A DNA stretch of 64,000 bases from Sporomusa malonica (GTDB taxonomy: Bacteria > Bacillota > Negativicutes > Sporomusales > Sporomusaceae): positions 212,288-276,287 of the forward strand of contig NZ_FWXI01000005.1 in NCBI RefSeq assembly GCF_900176355.1. The letters are read 5' to 3'. Of the stretch, positions 44,661 to 55,675 are shown one piece after another. The translations under genes were made by a program, and so were the position numbers. Positions within the stretch are counted from its first letter, which is position 1, and every line of letters begins with the position of its first letter. The notes under the pieces are model-generated. The model worked only from the letters and a program-made list of their open reading frames with translations, was not told where the DNA came from and did no database searches.

Positions 44661-45125
44661 TCACATGATATACATATTAATGAGCACGATCATAATAAGC
44701 CCACAGGTAAATCTGAGTAGAGCCACCCCGGCTAACCGGTAGAGTACGGATAAAACGCTATCACTACGGGGAATAAGTGTTTTGCCAGCAACTAACTCCC
44801 AGACTACTAGCCCAAGAACGGGCCCTAGTAATGCATCACTAGCTAGCATGCCGGCAACGTGACTGATTACGCTGTTGACGCTGAATACACGAGAAACTGG
44901 ATAGTTTCGGGTCAAATATATTCTTAATGCCCTGCCACCCAACTCGGCTATTACAACCAGACATATCAGCATTACGATAATCCATGGCGCGAAAGTCAAA
45001 AAACCAGCAAACAGGCCATAAAGCGCTGCTCCCAGCAGAATGATTAACGTTCCAGGCAGCTTAGCTGAGATCGTACATAAGAGACCGACCAGCATAATAA
45101 AAGTGACTAGAAATTTAACCAACAA
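44661..45125 (-). CDS. DUF456 family membrane protein
   Basis: 154 residues with four or more helices; LLGAALYGLFAGFLTFAPWIIVMLICLVVIAELGGR resembles the DUF456 family. A short non-hydrophobic part near GKTLIPRSDSV. No function assigned to the family. Confidence 0.72.
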   Translation of the reverse strand: MLVKFLVTFIMLVGLLCTISAKLPGTLIILLGAALYGLFAGFLTFAPWIIVMLICLVVIAELGGRALRIYLTRNYPVSRVFSVNSVISHVAGMLASDALLGPVLGLVVWELVAGKTLIPRSDSVLSVLYRLAGVALLRFTCGLIMIVLINMYIM

Positions 45126-45170
45126 AAGTCATGTACCCCGTTTCGCACTAGTATAGTACTATTGGTAACG

Positions 45171-46199
45171 TTATTGTGACTTGTTGGCACCTTGTTTATG
45201 TAGGGAGTAAGCTGTATAACAAATGAAAACCATCATGATCAAACCTGTACCGCTCATGAGCATGAGCATCAAATCTAAACAGATAAAACTGCCACCCCAA
45301 ATAAGAGCCCCCGACAGTGTCAATGCAGGCCACAGAGTTAATCGGGTCAATACACTGAGCTGCTTTGCATTGACCAGCATTGCTGGCACCATTGTATTAA
45401 TAAATATACATAGCAAAATACCGTTAAAACCAGTTGCCAGCCAAGGACCAAGGACCTTATCAGCAACAGTTGGCAGCGCCATGAGTCCGGAAGCTCCACC
45501 AACTAATGCCAGATGAGCCAAGAATAGGGTAAAACAACCTTCAAAAATTTTAGCCAATATTGCTAGATACACCCCTGTGTAATCTCTGGTGACAAAATAA
45601 GTTCCGGCCTCTACTACTAGCGCTGAACGCATGCCACAGGCATTATAGCCAATGAGCGCCAAGACTAAGGGCCAACTGATCTGATCGAGTGCAATGATAT
45701 TATTTAACGGTATAACTTGGATAGTATCTAACAGCATTGCCAGCATAATGCCTGTTGCCGGAATAAACAGAAGCGCCAGATAATTAGAAATCTGCAGCAA
45801 TTCTCGACCATAACCGGCGGCCAGCATAGAACATCCTGCTATACATAGTGCAGCGGCAAACATATACGGGATGCCAGTCAAGCTCTCAATTAACTGCCCA
45901 GCAAAATAGCCGCCGGTTAACGCGCTGGCGGGGAGCGACACGGCTAATACGGAAAACGCCAGTATCTGCTTACCTCGCAGGCCAAATAACCGTTTTACTA
46001 CTGCTGTCAATTCGCGCCCGCTCTTTACACCTATCCAGGCTGACATCCCCGCTAGCACTGAGCCAAATATCATATAAGCCAAGAAAACTGTAGCATAAAT
46101 ACCATTTCCTATTAACGAAGCCATGGCCGGAACAACTGCTGCATTATCGCCTGCAATATGAACAATAGCCAATGACAGCGCCGGTAGTATTACGCCCAT
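45171..46199 (-). CDS. Multi-pass membrane protein, YkvI-like
   Basis: 342 residues with about ten helices, starting MGVILPALSLAIVHIAGDNAAVVPAMASLIGNG. It resembles the YkvI family of LeuT-fold transporters seen in spore-formers. Substrate unknown. Between secF and DUF456, same strand. Confidence 0.6.
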   Translation of the reverse strand: MGVILPALSLAIVHIAGDNAAVVPAMASLIGNGIYATVFLAYMIFGSVLAGMSAWIGVKSGRELTAVVKRLFGLRGKQILAFSVLAVSLPASALTGGYFAGQLIESLTGIPYMFAAALCIAGCSMLAAGYGRELLQISNYLALLFIPATGIMLAMLLDTIQVIPLNNIIALDQISWPLVLALIGYNACGMRSALVVEAGTYFVTRDYTGVYLAILAKIFEGCFTLFLAHLALVGGASGLMALPTVADKVLGPWLATGFNGILLCIFINTMVPAMLVNAKQLSVLTRLTLWPALTLSGALIWGGSFICLDLMLMLMSGTGLIMMVFICYTAYSLHKQGANKSQ

Positions 46200-46252
46200 A
46201 TGTATCGCCCCCTGCCTTGCTTATAGGATATGCGCAGGGGCCTCGATGGTGC

Positions 46253-46280
46253 AAAAAAACCTGGAGCAATATGCCCCAGG
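46253..46280 (-). terminator. Terminator of the secDF operon
   Basis: Minus strand CCTGGGGCAT/TTGCTCCAGG with one mismatch, then seven T. Just past the secF stop. Confidence 0.8.
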
Positions 46281-46287
46281 CTACTTT

Positions 46288-47196
46288 TTACTTGGCGCCT
46301 TTTGTCTTTATCTCAAGCCGCCGCCGGTCTTCATATAGTTTCCAGGTAACCCAAATTTGGCTGGCATTAAATATCGAAGAGTATGCGCCGCTGGCAAAAC
46401 CAATCAAAAGCGCCAAAGAAAAGTTCTTCGTAGTCTCGCCGCCAAACAGATAGAGCGCTCCTGTTGCAAACAGCACCGTAAGCACGGTATAAATCGAGCG
46501 GGTCATAGTCTGCCAGATGCTGCGGTTGACAAGTTCCTCAAGACCATCTGCTTTTTTATACGTTTTCAGGTTTTCGCGAATACGGTCAAAAATAACGATT
46601 GTATCGTTAATCGAAAAACCGACAATTGTCAAAATAGCAGCAACAAAGGAAGCGTCAATCTCCTTTTGCAGAATTGAAAACAAGCCCATCACAATCAATA
46701 TATCGTGAAGTAGTGCTGCAATCCCAGAAACAGCAAATTTAAACTCAAACCGATAGGTTATATAGACAATCATAAGCACCCAGGAGATTAAGAGCGCAAA
46801 AATCGCCTGCCGGGTAAGCTCTGAACCAATAACGGCTCCAACCTTTTCGATCCTGAGCACTTCAAAAGCACCCAACTTAGTTTCAAAACCTTTAAGTACC
46901 GTCCGTCGCTCATCTTCATTGAGCACGTGGGAACGTACAAATACGTTAGGTGACCTATCTTCCTGACCGGCCAGAGCCAGCTGAATGGTACTGCCTTCTA
47001 ACTGATAATCCTTGAGAACATCCCTGACTTCCGCAACTGTGACCGGGCGAGCAAATTTCAGGTCAAGCAAAGTGCCGCCGGTAAAATCAATGCCTAGATT
47101 AAAACCTTGCATCATCATAGAGATCAGGCCGGGGATTAAGAAGAGCGCTGAAAGTATAAACCACCATTTACGTTTACCGACAATATCGAATTTCAT
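46288..47196 (-). CDS. secF: Protein translocase subunit SecF
   Basis: 302 residues from MKFDIVGKRKWWF (ATG at 47196, GGGGAGAAGG upstream; the 320-residue reading starts inside secD). Six helices; GFNLGIDFTGGTLLDLKF near the N-terminus and RSIYTVLTVLFATGALYLFGG toward the end, plus FDRIREN in the helix-4/5 loop. Works with SecD to drive Sec translocation by proton force. Separate from secD rather than fused. Confidence 0.95.
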   Translation of the reverse strand: MKFDIVGKRKWWFILSALFLIPGLISMMMQGFNLGIDFTGGTLLDLKFARPVTVAEVRDVLKDYQLEGSTIQLALAGQEDRSPNVFVRSHVLNEDERRTVLKGFETKLGAFEVLRIEKVGAVIGSELTRQAIFALLISWVLMIVYITYRFEFKFAVSGIAALLHDILIVMGLFSILQKEIDASFVAAILTIVGFSINDTIVIFDRIRENLKTYKKADGLEELVNRSIWQTMTRSIYTVLTVLFATGALYLFGGETTKNFSLALLIGFASGAYSSIFNASQIWVTWKLYEDRRRLEIKTKGAK

Positions 47197-47209
47197 GTCC
47201 TTCTCCCCC

Positions 47210-48415
47210 CTAAGCCCCGTAAAACTTGCTATTTTTAAATACATTGGCATGAATGAGCATTCTTAATACATATCTGGTAATTGTAATTGCGGTGAACATA
47301 CTTAAAACAATGCCCAACCCCAAAGTGACGGCAAAGCCTTTAATAGGCCCTGTGCCCAAGAAAAACAGTACTGCAGCTGCAATGAGAGTAGTCACATTAG
47401 AATCTAAGATAGTGGCAAAAGCCCGGCTAAATCCGGCGTCCATGGCAGCCCGCAACGTCTTTCCGTTGCGATATTCTTCTTTAAACCGTTCGAAGATAAG
47501 CACGTTGGCATCAACGGCCATACCCATAGACAGGATTATTCCCGCAATACCTGGCAATGTTAACGTCGCATTGAGCATTTTTAAACCAAATAACAGCAGC
47601 ATTACATACAAAACCAGCGTGACATTAGCCACAAAACCTGAAAGGCGGTAGAAAAGCAGCATAAAGATGACAATGGAGGCAATACCGATGACAAATGCCT
47701 GCATGCTTTTAGCTTTAGAATCTTCGCCTAAAGACGGACCAACAGTTCGCGTTTCCAAGATATCAACCTTAACTGGCAAAGCACCTGATCTGAGTAGTAT
47801 TGCCAGACGTTCAGCTTCTTCGATGGACCGATTACCTGAAATTACTGCCTTACCGTTAGGAATAGCTTCCTGCACAACAGGATTTGTTAAAATCTGCTTA
47901 TCTAACAGAATCGCGATATGTTTACCCACATTTTTGGCAGTCAAATCAGCAAACTTTTTAGCACCTTCGTCGGTAAATTCAATGGAAACCAGTTTTTGCC
48001 CGTTTTGATCTATCTGGGCTTTGGCATCCTTTAAGTCTTTACCAGTCAAGACTACGGCACCGCTCTCATCCTGAAACTCCATAAGAGCAGTTCTGCCGAG
48101 CATTTCAATAGCTTTTTCCGGATCTTTTACACCTGGAAGCTCAACAATAATCCGGCGTTCACCCTGGCGCTGAACAATTGGCTCGGTAAGCCCAAGTTCG
48201 TTAATCCGGCGCTCAATAATATGAACAACCCGCTGCATGGCATCCTCGTTAACTTGAGCTTCGGGAGTGTCAGAAGCCTCCAGTACAACATGTGTTCCGC
48301 CCTGTAAGTCAAGACCCTGTTTGATAGATAGGGCCAGCGGCAACATATAATAGCCAGCAGCAGCAAGAATTACTAAGACCACAGCCAAAAATTTCGTTAA
48401 ATTCCCCCACCTCAA
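47210..48415 (-). CDS. secD: Protein translocase subunit SecD
   Basis: 401 residues from the TTG at 48415 (MRWGNLTKFLAVV, ribosome site GGGGGAT six bases upstream); a TTG five codons earlier overlaps that site. Marks: LDLQGGTHVVLEA, RQGERRIIVELPGV, then helices with GMAVDANVLIFERFKEEYRNGKT and FFLGTGPIKGFAVTLGLGI. Pair with SecF in the next gene. Confidence 0.96.
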   Translation of the reverse strand: MRWGNLTKFLAVVLVILAAAGYYMLPLALSIKQGLDLQGGTHVVLEASDTPEAQVNEDAMQRVVHIIERRINELGLTEPIVQRQGERRIIVELPGVKDPEKAIEMLGRTALMEFQDESGAVVLTGKDLKDAKAQIDQNGQKLVSIEFTDEGAKKFADLTAKNVGKHIAILLDKQILTNPVVQEAIPNGKAVISGNRSIEEAERLAILLRSGALPVKVDILETRTVGPSLGEDSKAKSMQAFVIGIASIVIFMLLFYRLSGFVANVTLVLYVMLLLFGLKMLNATLTLPGIAGIILSMGMAVDANVLIFERFKEEYRNGKTLRAAMDAGFSRAFATILDSNVTTLIAAAVLFFLGTGPIKGFAVTLGLGIVLSMFTAITITRYVLRMLIHANVFKNSKFYGA

Positions 48416-48465
48416 AAAGTTATCCCCCAATCTTGCTTGTATGTGTTTTTTTGAAATGACTATGT

Positions 48466-49149
48466 CTAGAGTAAGTCATAGTCATTGATTACCAACTTAA
48501 AACGACAGTCTAAAAACTCGGCCGCTCGCCGGCACATAACCATGCGTAATAAAAATATTTCAAAATACTCCATGACAGGACAGATTTCCGTGTCAATAGT
48601 GACATGGAGCGTTACAGTGCGGGAAGCTTTGTCAACCAGCAGCTTGCCACTTTCGGCAGCATAGTTTACTCTGTCATGTATCTCAAATTTGGCAAAATCA
48701 CGATTAGTAACCCGTGCACGATGGACATCAGACTTATCAGCGAGAATTAACGCTGCAGCCACATGGTTAACGGCGTTACCGCGCTCTTCCTCATGGTTGC
48801 CGATAGCTGATATAACCAAAGCAATCTCTTCTGGAGGCATTCTCAGACGTGTAAGAATATTATAGGCCATTATTGCACCTGAGCCGCCGTGATTATACCG
48901 GTTAATCATATTCGCAACGTCATGAAGATAACCGGCGATCGCCGCAAGCTCACATTCTCGCGCCGGATACTCCAATTCTTGCAATACCTTATAGGCTAAG
49001 GCTGAAACAATCCCCGCGTGTCTGAGACCATGCTCAGTGAAACCGAGGCTCCCGAGATATTGAGTACTACGGGTAAGATAAACGTTTACTTCGTGGTCTG
49101 CTCTTAATTGTGCAATAGTAAGAGTACGCTCATCAGTAGCTACTGACAT
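48466..49149 (-). CDS. HD-domain phosphohydrolase-like protein
   Basis: 227 residues with H (about residue 53), HD (LHDVANMINRYNH), then H and D in NHEEERGNAVNHVAAALILADKSDV, all HD-superfamily metal ligands. No second domain seen. Substrate unknown; HD proteins are commonly phosphohydrolases. Next to secD. An inverted repeat (AATGACTATG/CATAGTCATT) surrounds its stop codon. Confidence 0.82.
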   Translation of the reverse strand: MSVATDERTLTIAQLRADHEVNVYLTRSTQYLGSLGFTEHGLRHAGIVSALAYKVLQELEYPARECELAAIAGYLHDVANMINRYNHGGSGAIMAYNILTRLRMPPEEIALVISAIGNHEEERGNAVNHVAAALILADKSDVHRARVTNRDFAKFEIHDRVNYAAESGKLLVDKASRTVTLHVTIDTEICPVMEYFEIFLLRMVMCRRAAEFLDCRFKLVINDYDLL

Positions 49150-49170
49150 AGACTAATTCCTCCGTTTATC

Positions 49171-49241
49171 AAAAAAATTAGCCTTTGCCCTCCACTGCCA
49201 AATATCTCGTAGCCATATTCAGTTAATGGCAGTGTAAAGGC
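49171..49241 (-). terminator. Long-loop terminator between 5-formyl-THF ligase and HD gene
   Basis: Stem GCCTTTACACTGCCA pairs with TGGCAGTGGAGGGCAAAGGC (with bulges) across a 26-base loop, then TAATTTTTTT on the minus strand. Confidence 0.65.
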
Positions 49242-49265
49242 AAATGCAACTACTTACATTTTGCC

Positions 49266-49847
49266 TTACCTGCACGTAAATATGCCCTCTTCAGTAACTA
49301 AATAATTTACTGGCCGATCATGCTCGTCAGTGGGGACCATCTCAAGTATTTGCGCAGCCCAAGCCGCACCAATAAGCTCGGTCTTGTTCGCCTTAATCAA
49401 GAACCGGTCATAGTAACCAGCCCCCATCCCTAATCGTCGGCCATCTTTGTCAAAAGCCACTCCAGGAACAATAATAAGGTCAAGCTCACTTGGTTCCAGG
49501 AGCCTTAAGGTTGCCGGATTGGGAGTTAAAAGATTAAACTGACCTACTACCAAATCATCAAGATCGGCAATAATAGCAGCATCCATCAGGCCTCTAGTCT
49601 CACGCATATGCGGTACACATACTGTTTTACCGGCAGTCAGCGCGTGTGAGATAACTTTTTCCATATGAGGCTCATCAGGCATTGCCAGATACATCATAAT
49701 ATGTTTAGCGGCTTGATAGACAGGCCAAGCACACAAATGCTCAACAAAGCGTTCACTGCCGGCAGCAACTTCCTCAGGAGTCATTCCCCGTCTAACAGCT
49801 AAAATATTTTTGCGCAGTTCCATTTTGGCATTTTTATTCATTTCCAT
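49266..49847 (-). CDS. 5-formyltetrahydrofolate cyclo-ligase
   Basis: 193 residues; makes 5,10-methenyl-THF from 5-formyl-THF. Contains LDLIIVPGVAFDKDGRRLGMGAGYYDRFL, the catalytic and folate region, and the ATP-binding basic stretch near the N-terminus (MELRKNILAVRRGM). Ribosome site GGAGGGGG. Confidence 0.95.
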   Translation of the reverse strand: MEMNKNAKMELRKNILAVRRGMTPEEVAAGSERFVEHLCAWPVYQAAKHIMMYLAMPDEPHMEKVISHALTAGKTVCVPHMRETRGLMDAAIIADLDDLVVGQFNLLTPNPATLRLLEPSELDLIIVPGVAFDKDGRRLGMGAGYYDRFLIKANKTELIGAAWAAQILEMVPTDEHDRPVNYLVTEEGIFTCR

Positions 49848-49866
49848 AATGCTTTCCCCCCTCCTT

Positions 49867-49920
49867 TAAGAAAAGACTTGGCGTTGCACCAAGTCCTTAG
49901 GACGAAACCGTAAGTATGGG
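49867..49920 (-). repeat. Divergent copy of the terminator repeat after yajC
   Basis: Minus strand ATACTTACGGTTTCGTCC, then hairpin GGACTTGG/CCAAGTC and TTTTCTT. Agrees with the core of the type 1 unit at 20396 (TCCTAAGG against TCCTGAGG) but not with its outer end. It sits where the yajC terminator should be. Confidence 0.6.
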
Positions 49921-49935
49921 TGACAGCGATAATTA

Positions 49936-50229
49936 TTAAGGCTTAGGTTGATTCTGGTGGTGGCTTACAGCGGAACGTGATACATCGACTTCCACTTTAT
50001 CGGCAATTTTGATTGTGACGGTTTTTTCACTGAGTGCAGTGATAGTTCCGTACAAACCACCGATTGTTACGATCCGTTCGCCCTTCTTCAGATTATTTAA
50101 AAGTTCCTGGCGGCGCTGCTGTTCCTTTTTCTGTGGACGGTAAAGCAAGAAATAGAAGATCACGCCCATTAAAATAATCGGCCATGAAGCTTGAATGGCT
50201 TGCATTATTTCGGGTGAAAACTCTGGCAT
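49936..50229 (-). CDS. yajC: Preprotein translocase subunit YajC
   Basis: 97 residues, single membrane helix (about 15-30, WPIILMGVIFYFLLYRPQ) and a cytoplasmic tail with LNNLKKGERIVTIGGLYGTITAL, the YajC signature. Partner of SecDF. Ribosome site AGGAGGTG. Order yajC-tgt-queA as in Bacillus. Confidence 0.95.
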   Translation of the reverse strand: MPEFSPEIMQAIQASWPIILMGVIFYFLLYRPQKKEQQRRQELLNNLKKGERIVTIGGLYGTITALSEKTVTIKIADKVEVDVSRSAVSHHQNQPKP

Positions 50230-50292
50230 TATAAATCACCTCCTGTTGTCTGTTAGCCAGTATATTCCACACAATCGCCGTAAATCCTCTTA

Positions 50293-51417
<1,125 letters not shown>

Positions 51418-51425
51418 TCAAAAAA

Positions 51426-52445
51426 TCAACTAATAAACATGGCATCACCAAAGCTAAAAAAACGGTAACGCTTATCTACCGCTTCCCTGTATGCATTAAA
51501 TATATGTTCGCGACTAGACAATGCGCTAACCAACATGAGCAATGAGGATTTGGGAAGATGAAAATTGGTAATAAGTGCTTTGACAATTTTGAATTCATAG
51601 CCTGGATAAATAAATATCTCCGTCCAGCCGCTTTTAGCCTCCAATTGCCCACTAGTCCCTGCCGTCTCTAATGTACGTACCGCTGTGGTACCTACTGCAA
51701 TAACCCGTTTGCCTGCTGCTATTGTTGCATTTACGATAGCAGCAGTTTCTTCAGGTACAGAATAATATTCCCGATGCATAATATGTTCTGTAATGGTTTC
51801 GGTGGCTACCGGCCGAAATGTCCCTAAACCGACATGCAGAGTAACAAAGGCTAGGTTGACACCCATACTCTCAATATTTTCCATGAGTTCACGGGTAAAG
51901 TGAAGCCCGGCTGTAGGGGCAGCAGCTGACCCCCGTTCCCGGGCATAGACAGTCTGATAGCGTTCCTTATCTGACAACTGAGCTTTGATATATGGCGGCA
52001 ATGGGGTTTCCCCTAAAGTATCGAGGATTTCTTCAAATATGCCCTGATAATTGAATCGGACTCTACGGCCGCCGAAATCAGTAGTATCGATCACTTCACA
52101 GCGTAAAGTCTCACCAAATTCAATGACTGTACCTATCCTAGCCCGCTTTCCTGGCTTAACCAGCACTTCCCACTCATCTTTAGTTGTGCGGTTTAATAAA
52201 AATACTTCCAGTTTGCCGCCTGTTTCAGGCTTAACTCCGAACAATCTGGCTGGTATTACCCGGGTATCATTAAAAACCAGGGTATCCCCTGGTTGTAAAA
52301 ATTGCGGCAGATTATAAAACTGCTTATGCTCAATAACACCTGTTTTTCGGTCAAGCATCAACAATCGAGATTGATCGCGCGGTTCTATCGGTTGCTGAGC
52401 AATTAGTTCTTCAGGCAAATAATAATCAAAATCTGAAACCAGCAT
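51426..52445 (-). CDS. queA: S-adenosylmethionine:tRNA ribosyltransferase-isomerase
   Basis: 339 residues; forms epoxyqueuosine by moving ribose from SAM to the modified base. Contains [23 protein letters not shown] at the start, [13 protein letters not shown] and [11 protein letters not shown]. Epoxyqueuosine is finished by QueH, coded at 54070. Complete. Confidence 0.97.
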   Translation of the reverse strand: MLVSDFDYYLPEELIAQQPIEPRDQSRLLMLDRKTGVIEHKQFYNLPQFLQPGDTLVFNDTRVIPARLFGVKPETGGKLEVFLLNRTTKDEWEVLVKPGKRARIGTVIEFGETLRCEVIDTTDFGGRRVRFNYQGIFEEILDTLGETPLPPYIKAQLSDKERYQTVYARERGSAAAPTAGLHFTRELMENIESMGVNLAFVTLHVGLGTFRPVATETITEHIMHREYYSVPEETAAIVNATIAAGKRVIAVGTTAVRTLETAGTSGQLEAKSGWTEIFIYPGYEFKIVKALITNFHLPKSSLLMLVSALSSREHIFNAYREAVDKRYRFFSFGDAMFIS

Positions 52446-52464
52446 GTAACTCCCTCGTTATGGC

Positions 52465-53826
52465 CTATAAATAGGCTTTTTTAATTTGTACGCTTTGGTA
52501 GTAGTGTTTCAATATATCCTTAAAATATTCGGTGTTCTCAGGCGGAGCCTTTTCCGCCATAGCTTTAGCTCCCCACTGGGACATGCCAACACCATGTCCC
52601 CAGCCAAATCCAGTAATAATGACAAAGTCAGTTGGTTCGCCATTAACAGGACGAATATCAAAGATTTGCTTGGTGGTTGATAACGATAGCATCCCCTGAC
52701 GCGGCTGCATAATTCCTTTTCCGCTAGCGGCAAAAACAGGCATAGCAAATTCTTTAACCTCATTGGCGAGAGTATTAATGTCAAATAGTGTGCTTTTCAA
52801 ATCCCACATACGTCTCAATTTTTCACCAGATACCTGGACGCTGCCGCTTGTTCCTATCAGACGGACATTCTTAACCCGACCTGATACACCACGATCAACG
52901 CTAACAACTGGCGGGGGACCAAGCGGTGATAATTCGATAGCCTGAAGGCTGCCAATATTATATCCAGCCTTACTAATGGCTTGGTTAACTTCAGCAATTG
53001 TCAGCTTTTTTTCCCATTTAAAATACTGGTTGTTTTGGTCGTAGTCAGCCACACCCCGAAGGTAGGGCTGCGATGATGACCAGACGTTTTCGCTGTTTTC
53101 AGTATACCCGCCTGAACTACTATGAAAGTAGGCTGTTATCAACTTATTATTATAGGTCAACACCAAACCACGTGTCGCATCTACTGCTTCAAGCGCTCTA
53201 GGGGCTTCGCTTTCCCTCCCGCCATACACTTGGCAGTCGGTAGTTGCACATACATCAAAGCCATCTGCTTTATGTTTATTGTAATTTGCTAAAGCATAGG
53301 TACGTGCAGCTACAGCCTGAGCTTTTACCGCTTCCAGTGCCCATTCAGGTGAAATTTCATTTTTAATTATTCCATATAGATACTGTTCAATCGGCAGTGT
53401 ATTAACTACAGTCATACCGGATTTTCCAATTGTACTGCGAATGCTTATATCGCCTCGATACCGGCGTTTATTAACCTGGATATGCTGTTCAACATAAAAC
53501 AAAAACTCATCTTTTTTAATAATAACGTCCACACCTGCAGCTGTTGTTGGTAGGCCGTTGATAGCAAATTCACCATTTTTAATAGTTATTGCTACTATAT
53601 CCTTGGCACGGAAACTTCCCAATACCTTACCAGCTCCAGCGCTAACAAGATCAAAATTGGCATCTGCGGAAACCTGTACACTTTGCTGGTTAGTTAAAAT
53701 CCCCACACGCAGGCTTGGTTCGAAAAATGACACGACTTCATCCGCATTAGACGGTTGGGCATATCCGCATAGTGGTAGGAATACAAGAACAAACAGCATT
53801 AACCATTTTAGCATATATTTATGCAC
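52465..53826 (-). CDS. SpoIID/LytB domain protein
   Basis: 453 residues from GTG 53826 (seven bases after GGAGG; the ATG two codons earlier overlaps that site). Signal peptide-like start ending GYAQ, then the SpoIID domain: LYGIIKNEISPEWALEAVKAQAVAARTYALA, CATTDCQVYGG, YFHSSSGGYTEN, and near the end GFGWGHGVGMSQWGAKAMA. SpoIID is a lytic transglycosylase that drives engulfment; here the protein could be either SpoIID or a related amidase enhancer. Lies beside queA and ruvB in a cluster typical of spore-formers. Confidence 0.88.
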   Translation of the reverse strand: MHKYMLKWLMLFVLVFLPLCGYAQPSNADEVVSFFEPSLRVGILTNQQSVQVSADANFDLVSAGAGKVLGSFRAKDIVAITIKNGEFAINGLPTTAAGVDVIIKKDEFLFYVEQHIQVNKRRYRGDISIRSTIGKSGMTVVNTLPIEQYLYGIIKNEISPEWALEAVKAQAVAARTYALANYNKHKADGFDVCATTDCQVYGGRESEAPRALEAVDATRGLVLTYNNKLITAYFHSSSGGYTENSENVWSSSQPYLRGVADYDQNNQYFKWEKKLTIAEVNQAISKAGYNIGSLQAIELSPLGPPPVVSVDRGVSGRVKNVRLIGTSGSVQVSGEKLRRMWDLKSTLFDINTLANEVKEFAMPVFAASGKGIMQPRQGMLSLSTTKQIFDIRPVNGEPTDFVIITGFGWGHGVGMSQWGAKAMAEKAPPENTEYFKDILKHYYQSVQIKKAYL

Positions 53827-53842
53827 TCGCATACCTCCGATG

Positions 53843-54070
53843 CTATTTTCTTGATATCAGGTTCAAAATTATTGTTAAAAGAATACTTAAGATAATAGAC
53901 GTAACAATCGGGAAATGAAAACTAAAGTTGCTCCGCTCAATATGTATATCTCCAGGCAGACGGCCAAAATTAAAAATTTTCCCACCGAAATGGAATACGG
54001 CCCCAGCAATCAATAGGACTATACCAAATAGCATTAGTATCTTACCAAGCGAGTCAAAACTTCCAAACAT
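53843..54070 (-). CDS. DUF2905 membrane protein
   Basis: 75 residues with two helices (about 10-30 and 50-70) and a FNFGRLPGDIHIERSNFSFHFPI turn, which is the DUF2905 signature. Function unknown. Start shares a base with the queH stop. Confidence 0.85.
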   Translation of the reverse strand: MFGSFDSLGKILMLFGIVLLIAGAVFHFGGKIFNFGRLPGDIHIERSNFSFHFPIVTSIILSILLTIILNLISRK

Positions 54071-54624
54071 CAGCTTTGCCCCTTGCGTGGTTTGTAATAA
54101 CGGTCTTTCTCGCTAAACACACAGCCACAGTAAGGTTGACGATACATTTCAAGCTCTCGGCTAAGCAGAGCGCCTTCTTGCCAGCCTGGTCGGAAGTCTA
54201 TATAGCAAAACTTGATTCCCTCGGCTTCGGCTGCCGCTTCAGCTGCTGCTTTTATCAAATCATGCTGCTGATAAGGACTGACTAACAGCGTAGTGCTAAA
54301 ACAGTCAAAACCATGCTCTTTTGCATACCGAGCTGTTTGTCTCATTCGCATATCGTAGCAATTACGGCAACGCCCGCCAGGAGCATCTAACGCTTGCCGC
54401 AAAAATTCCTCAAGGGTATAGCTCTCATCGATGATTAGATTGTCCAAACCTATTTTTTCTGCAAAGGCTTTAAGTGTATCCAACCGTCTGACAAACTCTT
54501 TGTATGGGTGGATATTAGGGTTGTAAAAATACCCAGTTATCTCATACTGCGAATATTCTTCCTGCAGATGTTTCAGTGGAAATATAGAACAAGGGCCGCA
54601 ACATACATGCAGCAGCATGCGCAT
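54070..54624 (-). CDS. queH: Epoxyqueuosine reductase QueH
   Basis: 184 residues. Reduces epoxyqueuosine to queuosine. Family marks: LLHVCCGPCS near the start, RCRNCYDMRMRQTA, and YCGCVFSEKDRY with the Fe-S cysteines. This non-homologous replacement for QueG fits an anaerobe. Completes the route begun by tgt and queA in the same cluster. Confidence 0.93.
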   Translation of the reverse strand: MRMLLHVCCGPCSIFPLKHLQEEYSQYEITGYFYNPNIHPYKEFVRRLDTLKAFAEKIGLDNLIIDESYTLEEFLRQALDAPGGRCRNCYDMRMRQTARYAKEHGFDCFSTTLLVSPYQQHDLIKAAAEAAAEAEGIKFCYIDFRPGWQEGALLSRELEMYRQPYCGCVFSEKDRYYKPRKGQS

Positions 54625-54634
54625 AACAAGTCAC

Positions 54635-55657
54635 CTACCAAAGTTTTTCTTGGTTTTTACCTTTATCTTCATAAGCAATATTGAGATGTGCGTAGGCTGC
54701 AGGGGTTGCTACCCGCCCACGCGGCGTTCTGGCAATAAACCCCATTTGCAGTAAAAATGGCTCATACACATCTTCAATTGTCTCTGTCTCTTCACTAATG
54801 GCTGCAGCCAACGTGTCAAGGCCTACCGGCCCGCCGTTAAACTTTTTAATAATGGCATTAAGCATACTCCTGTCGGTTTTATCCAGTCCGCGCTTGTCTA
54901 CTTCTAAAAGCTCCAGCGCTTTATCGGCAATGGCATCAGTAATTACACCATCGCCAGTTACCTGGGCAAAATCCCGTACCCGCTTTAAAAGACGATTGGC
55001 GATTCTCGGCGTACCGCGTGAGCGTCTGGCAATCTCCACCGCTCCACGGGGCTCAATATCCACTTTCAGAATTTCGGCGGCTCTATTTACAATACATGTT
55101 AAATGCTCTGTCTCATAATATTCCAGACGACAGATTACTCCAAACCGGTCTCTAAGTGGCGCCGCCAATGCTCCTGCTTTGGTCGTTGCCCCAACAAGTG
55201 TAAACTTGGGCAGATCAAGACGAATCGAGCGGGCAGACGGCCCCTTACCAATAATAATGTCAAGCGCGTAGTCCTCCATTGCGGAATACAAGACTTCTTC
55301 TACTGCCCGGGACAGGCGGTGAATTTCGTCAATAAACAATAAGTCCTTTTCACCCAAATTAGTCAAAAGTGACGCTAAGTCACCAGGCCGCTCAATGGCC
55401 GGGCCTGATGTAATCCGGAAATTCACTCCAAGTTCATTGGCGACAATACCAGCTAATGTTGTTTTCCCCAATCCAGGCGGACCATATAACAATACATGGT
55501 CAAGCGCCTCTCCTCTGGCAAGCGCTGCCTGAACAAAGATAGAAAGATTACTTTTTACCTGTTCTTGTCCAATATATTCAACCAGGCGCCGCGGCCTCAG
55601 GCTATATTGCCACGAATCAACATCCTGCTCGCCTGGTTCTATAACGCGTTCTTCCAA
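54635..55657 (-). CDS. ruvB: Holliday junction branch-migration helicase RuvB
   Basis: 340 residues. Walker [16 protein letters not shown], Walker [20 protein letters not shown], sensor 1 [21 protein letters not shown], and the winged-helix end [14 protein letters not shown]. Complete. Follows ruvA. Confidence 0.97.
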   Translation of the reverse strand: MEERVIEPGEQDVDSWQYSLRPRRLVEYIGQEQVKSNLSIFVQAALARGEALDHVLLYGPPGLGKTTLAGIVANELGVNFRITSGPAIERPGDLASLLTNLGEKDLLFIDEIHRLSRAVEEVLYSAMEDYALDIIIGKGPSARSIRLDLPKFTLVGATTKAGALAAPLRDRFGVICRLEYYETEHLTCIVNRAAEILKVDIEPRGAVEIARRSRGTPRIANRLLKRVRDFAQVTGDGVITDAIADKALELLEVDKRGLDKTDRSMLNAIIKKFNGGPVGLDTLAAAISEETETIEDVYEPFLLQMGFIARTPRGRVATPAAYAHLNIAYEDKGKNQEKLW

Positions 55658-55675
55658 CAGTTCGATACCTCCCAG

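Noticed and set aside
48426..48475. Inverted repeat AATGACTATG/CATAGTCATT as a terminator of the HD gene
   Set aside because: No T-run on the minus strand after it. It overlaps the stop codon and may be chance.
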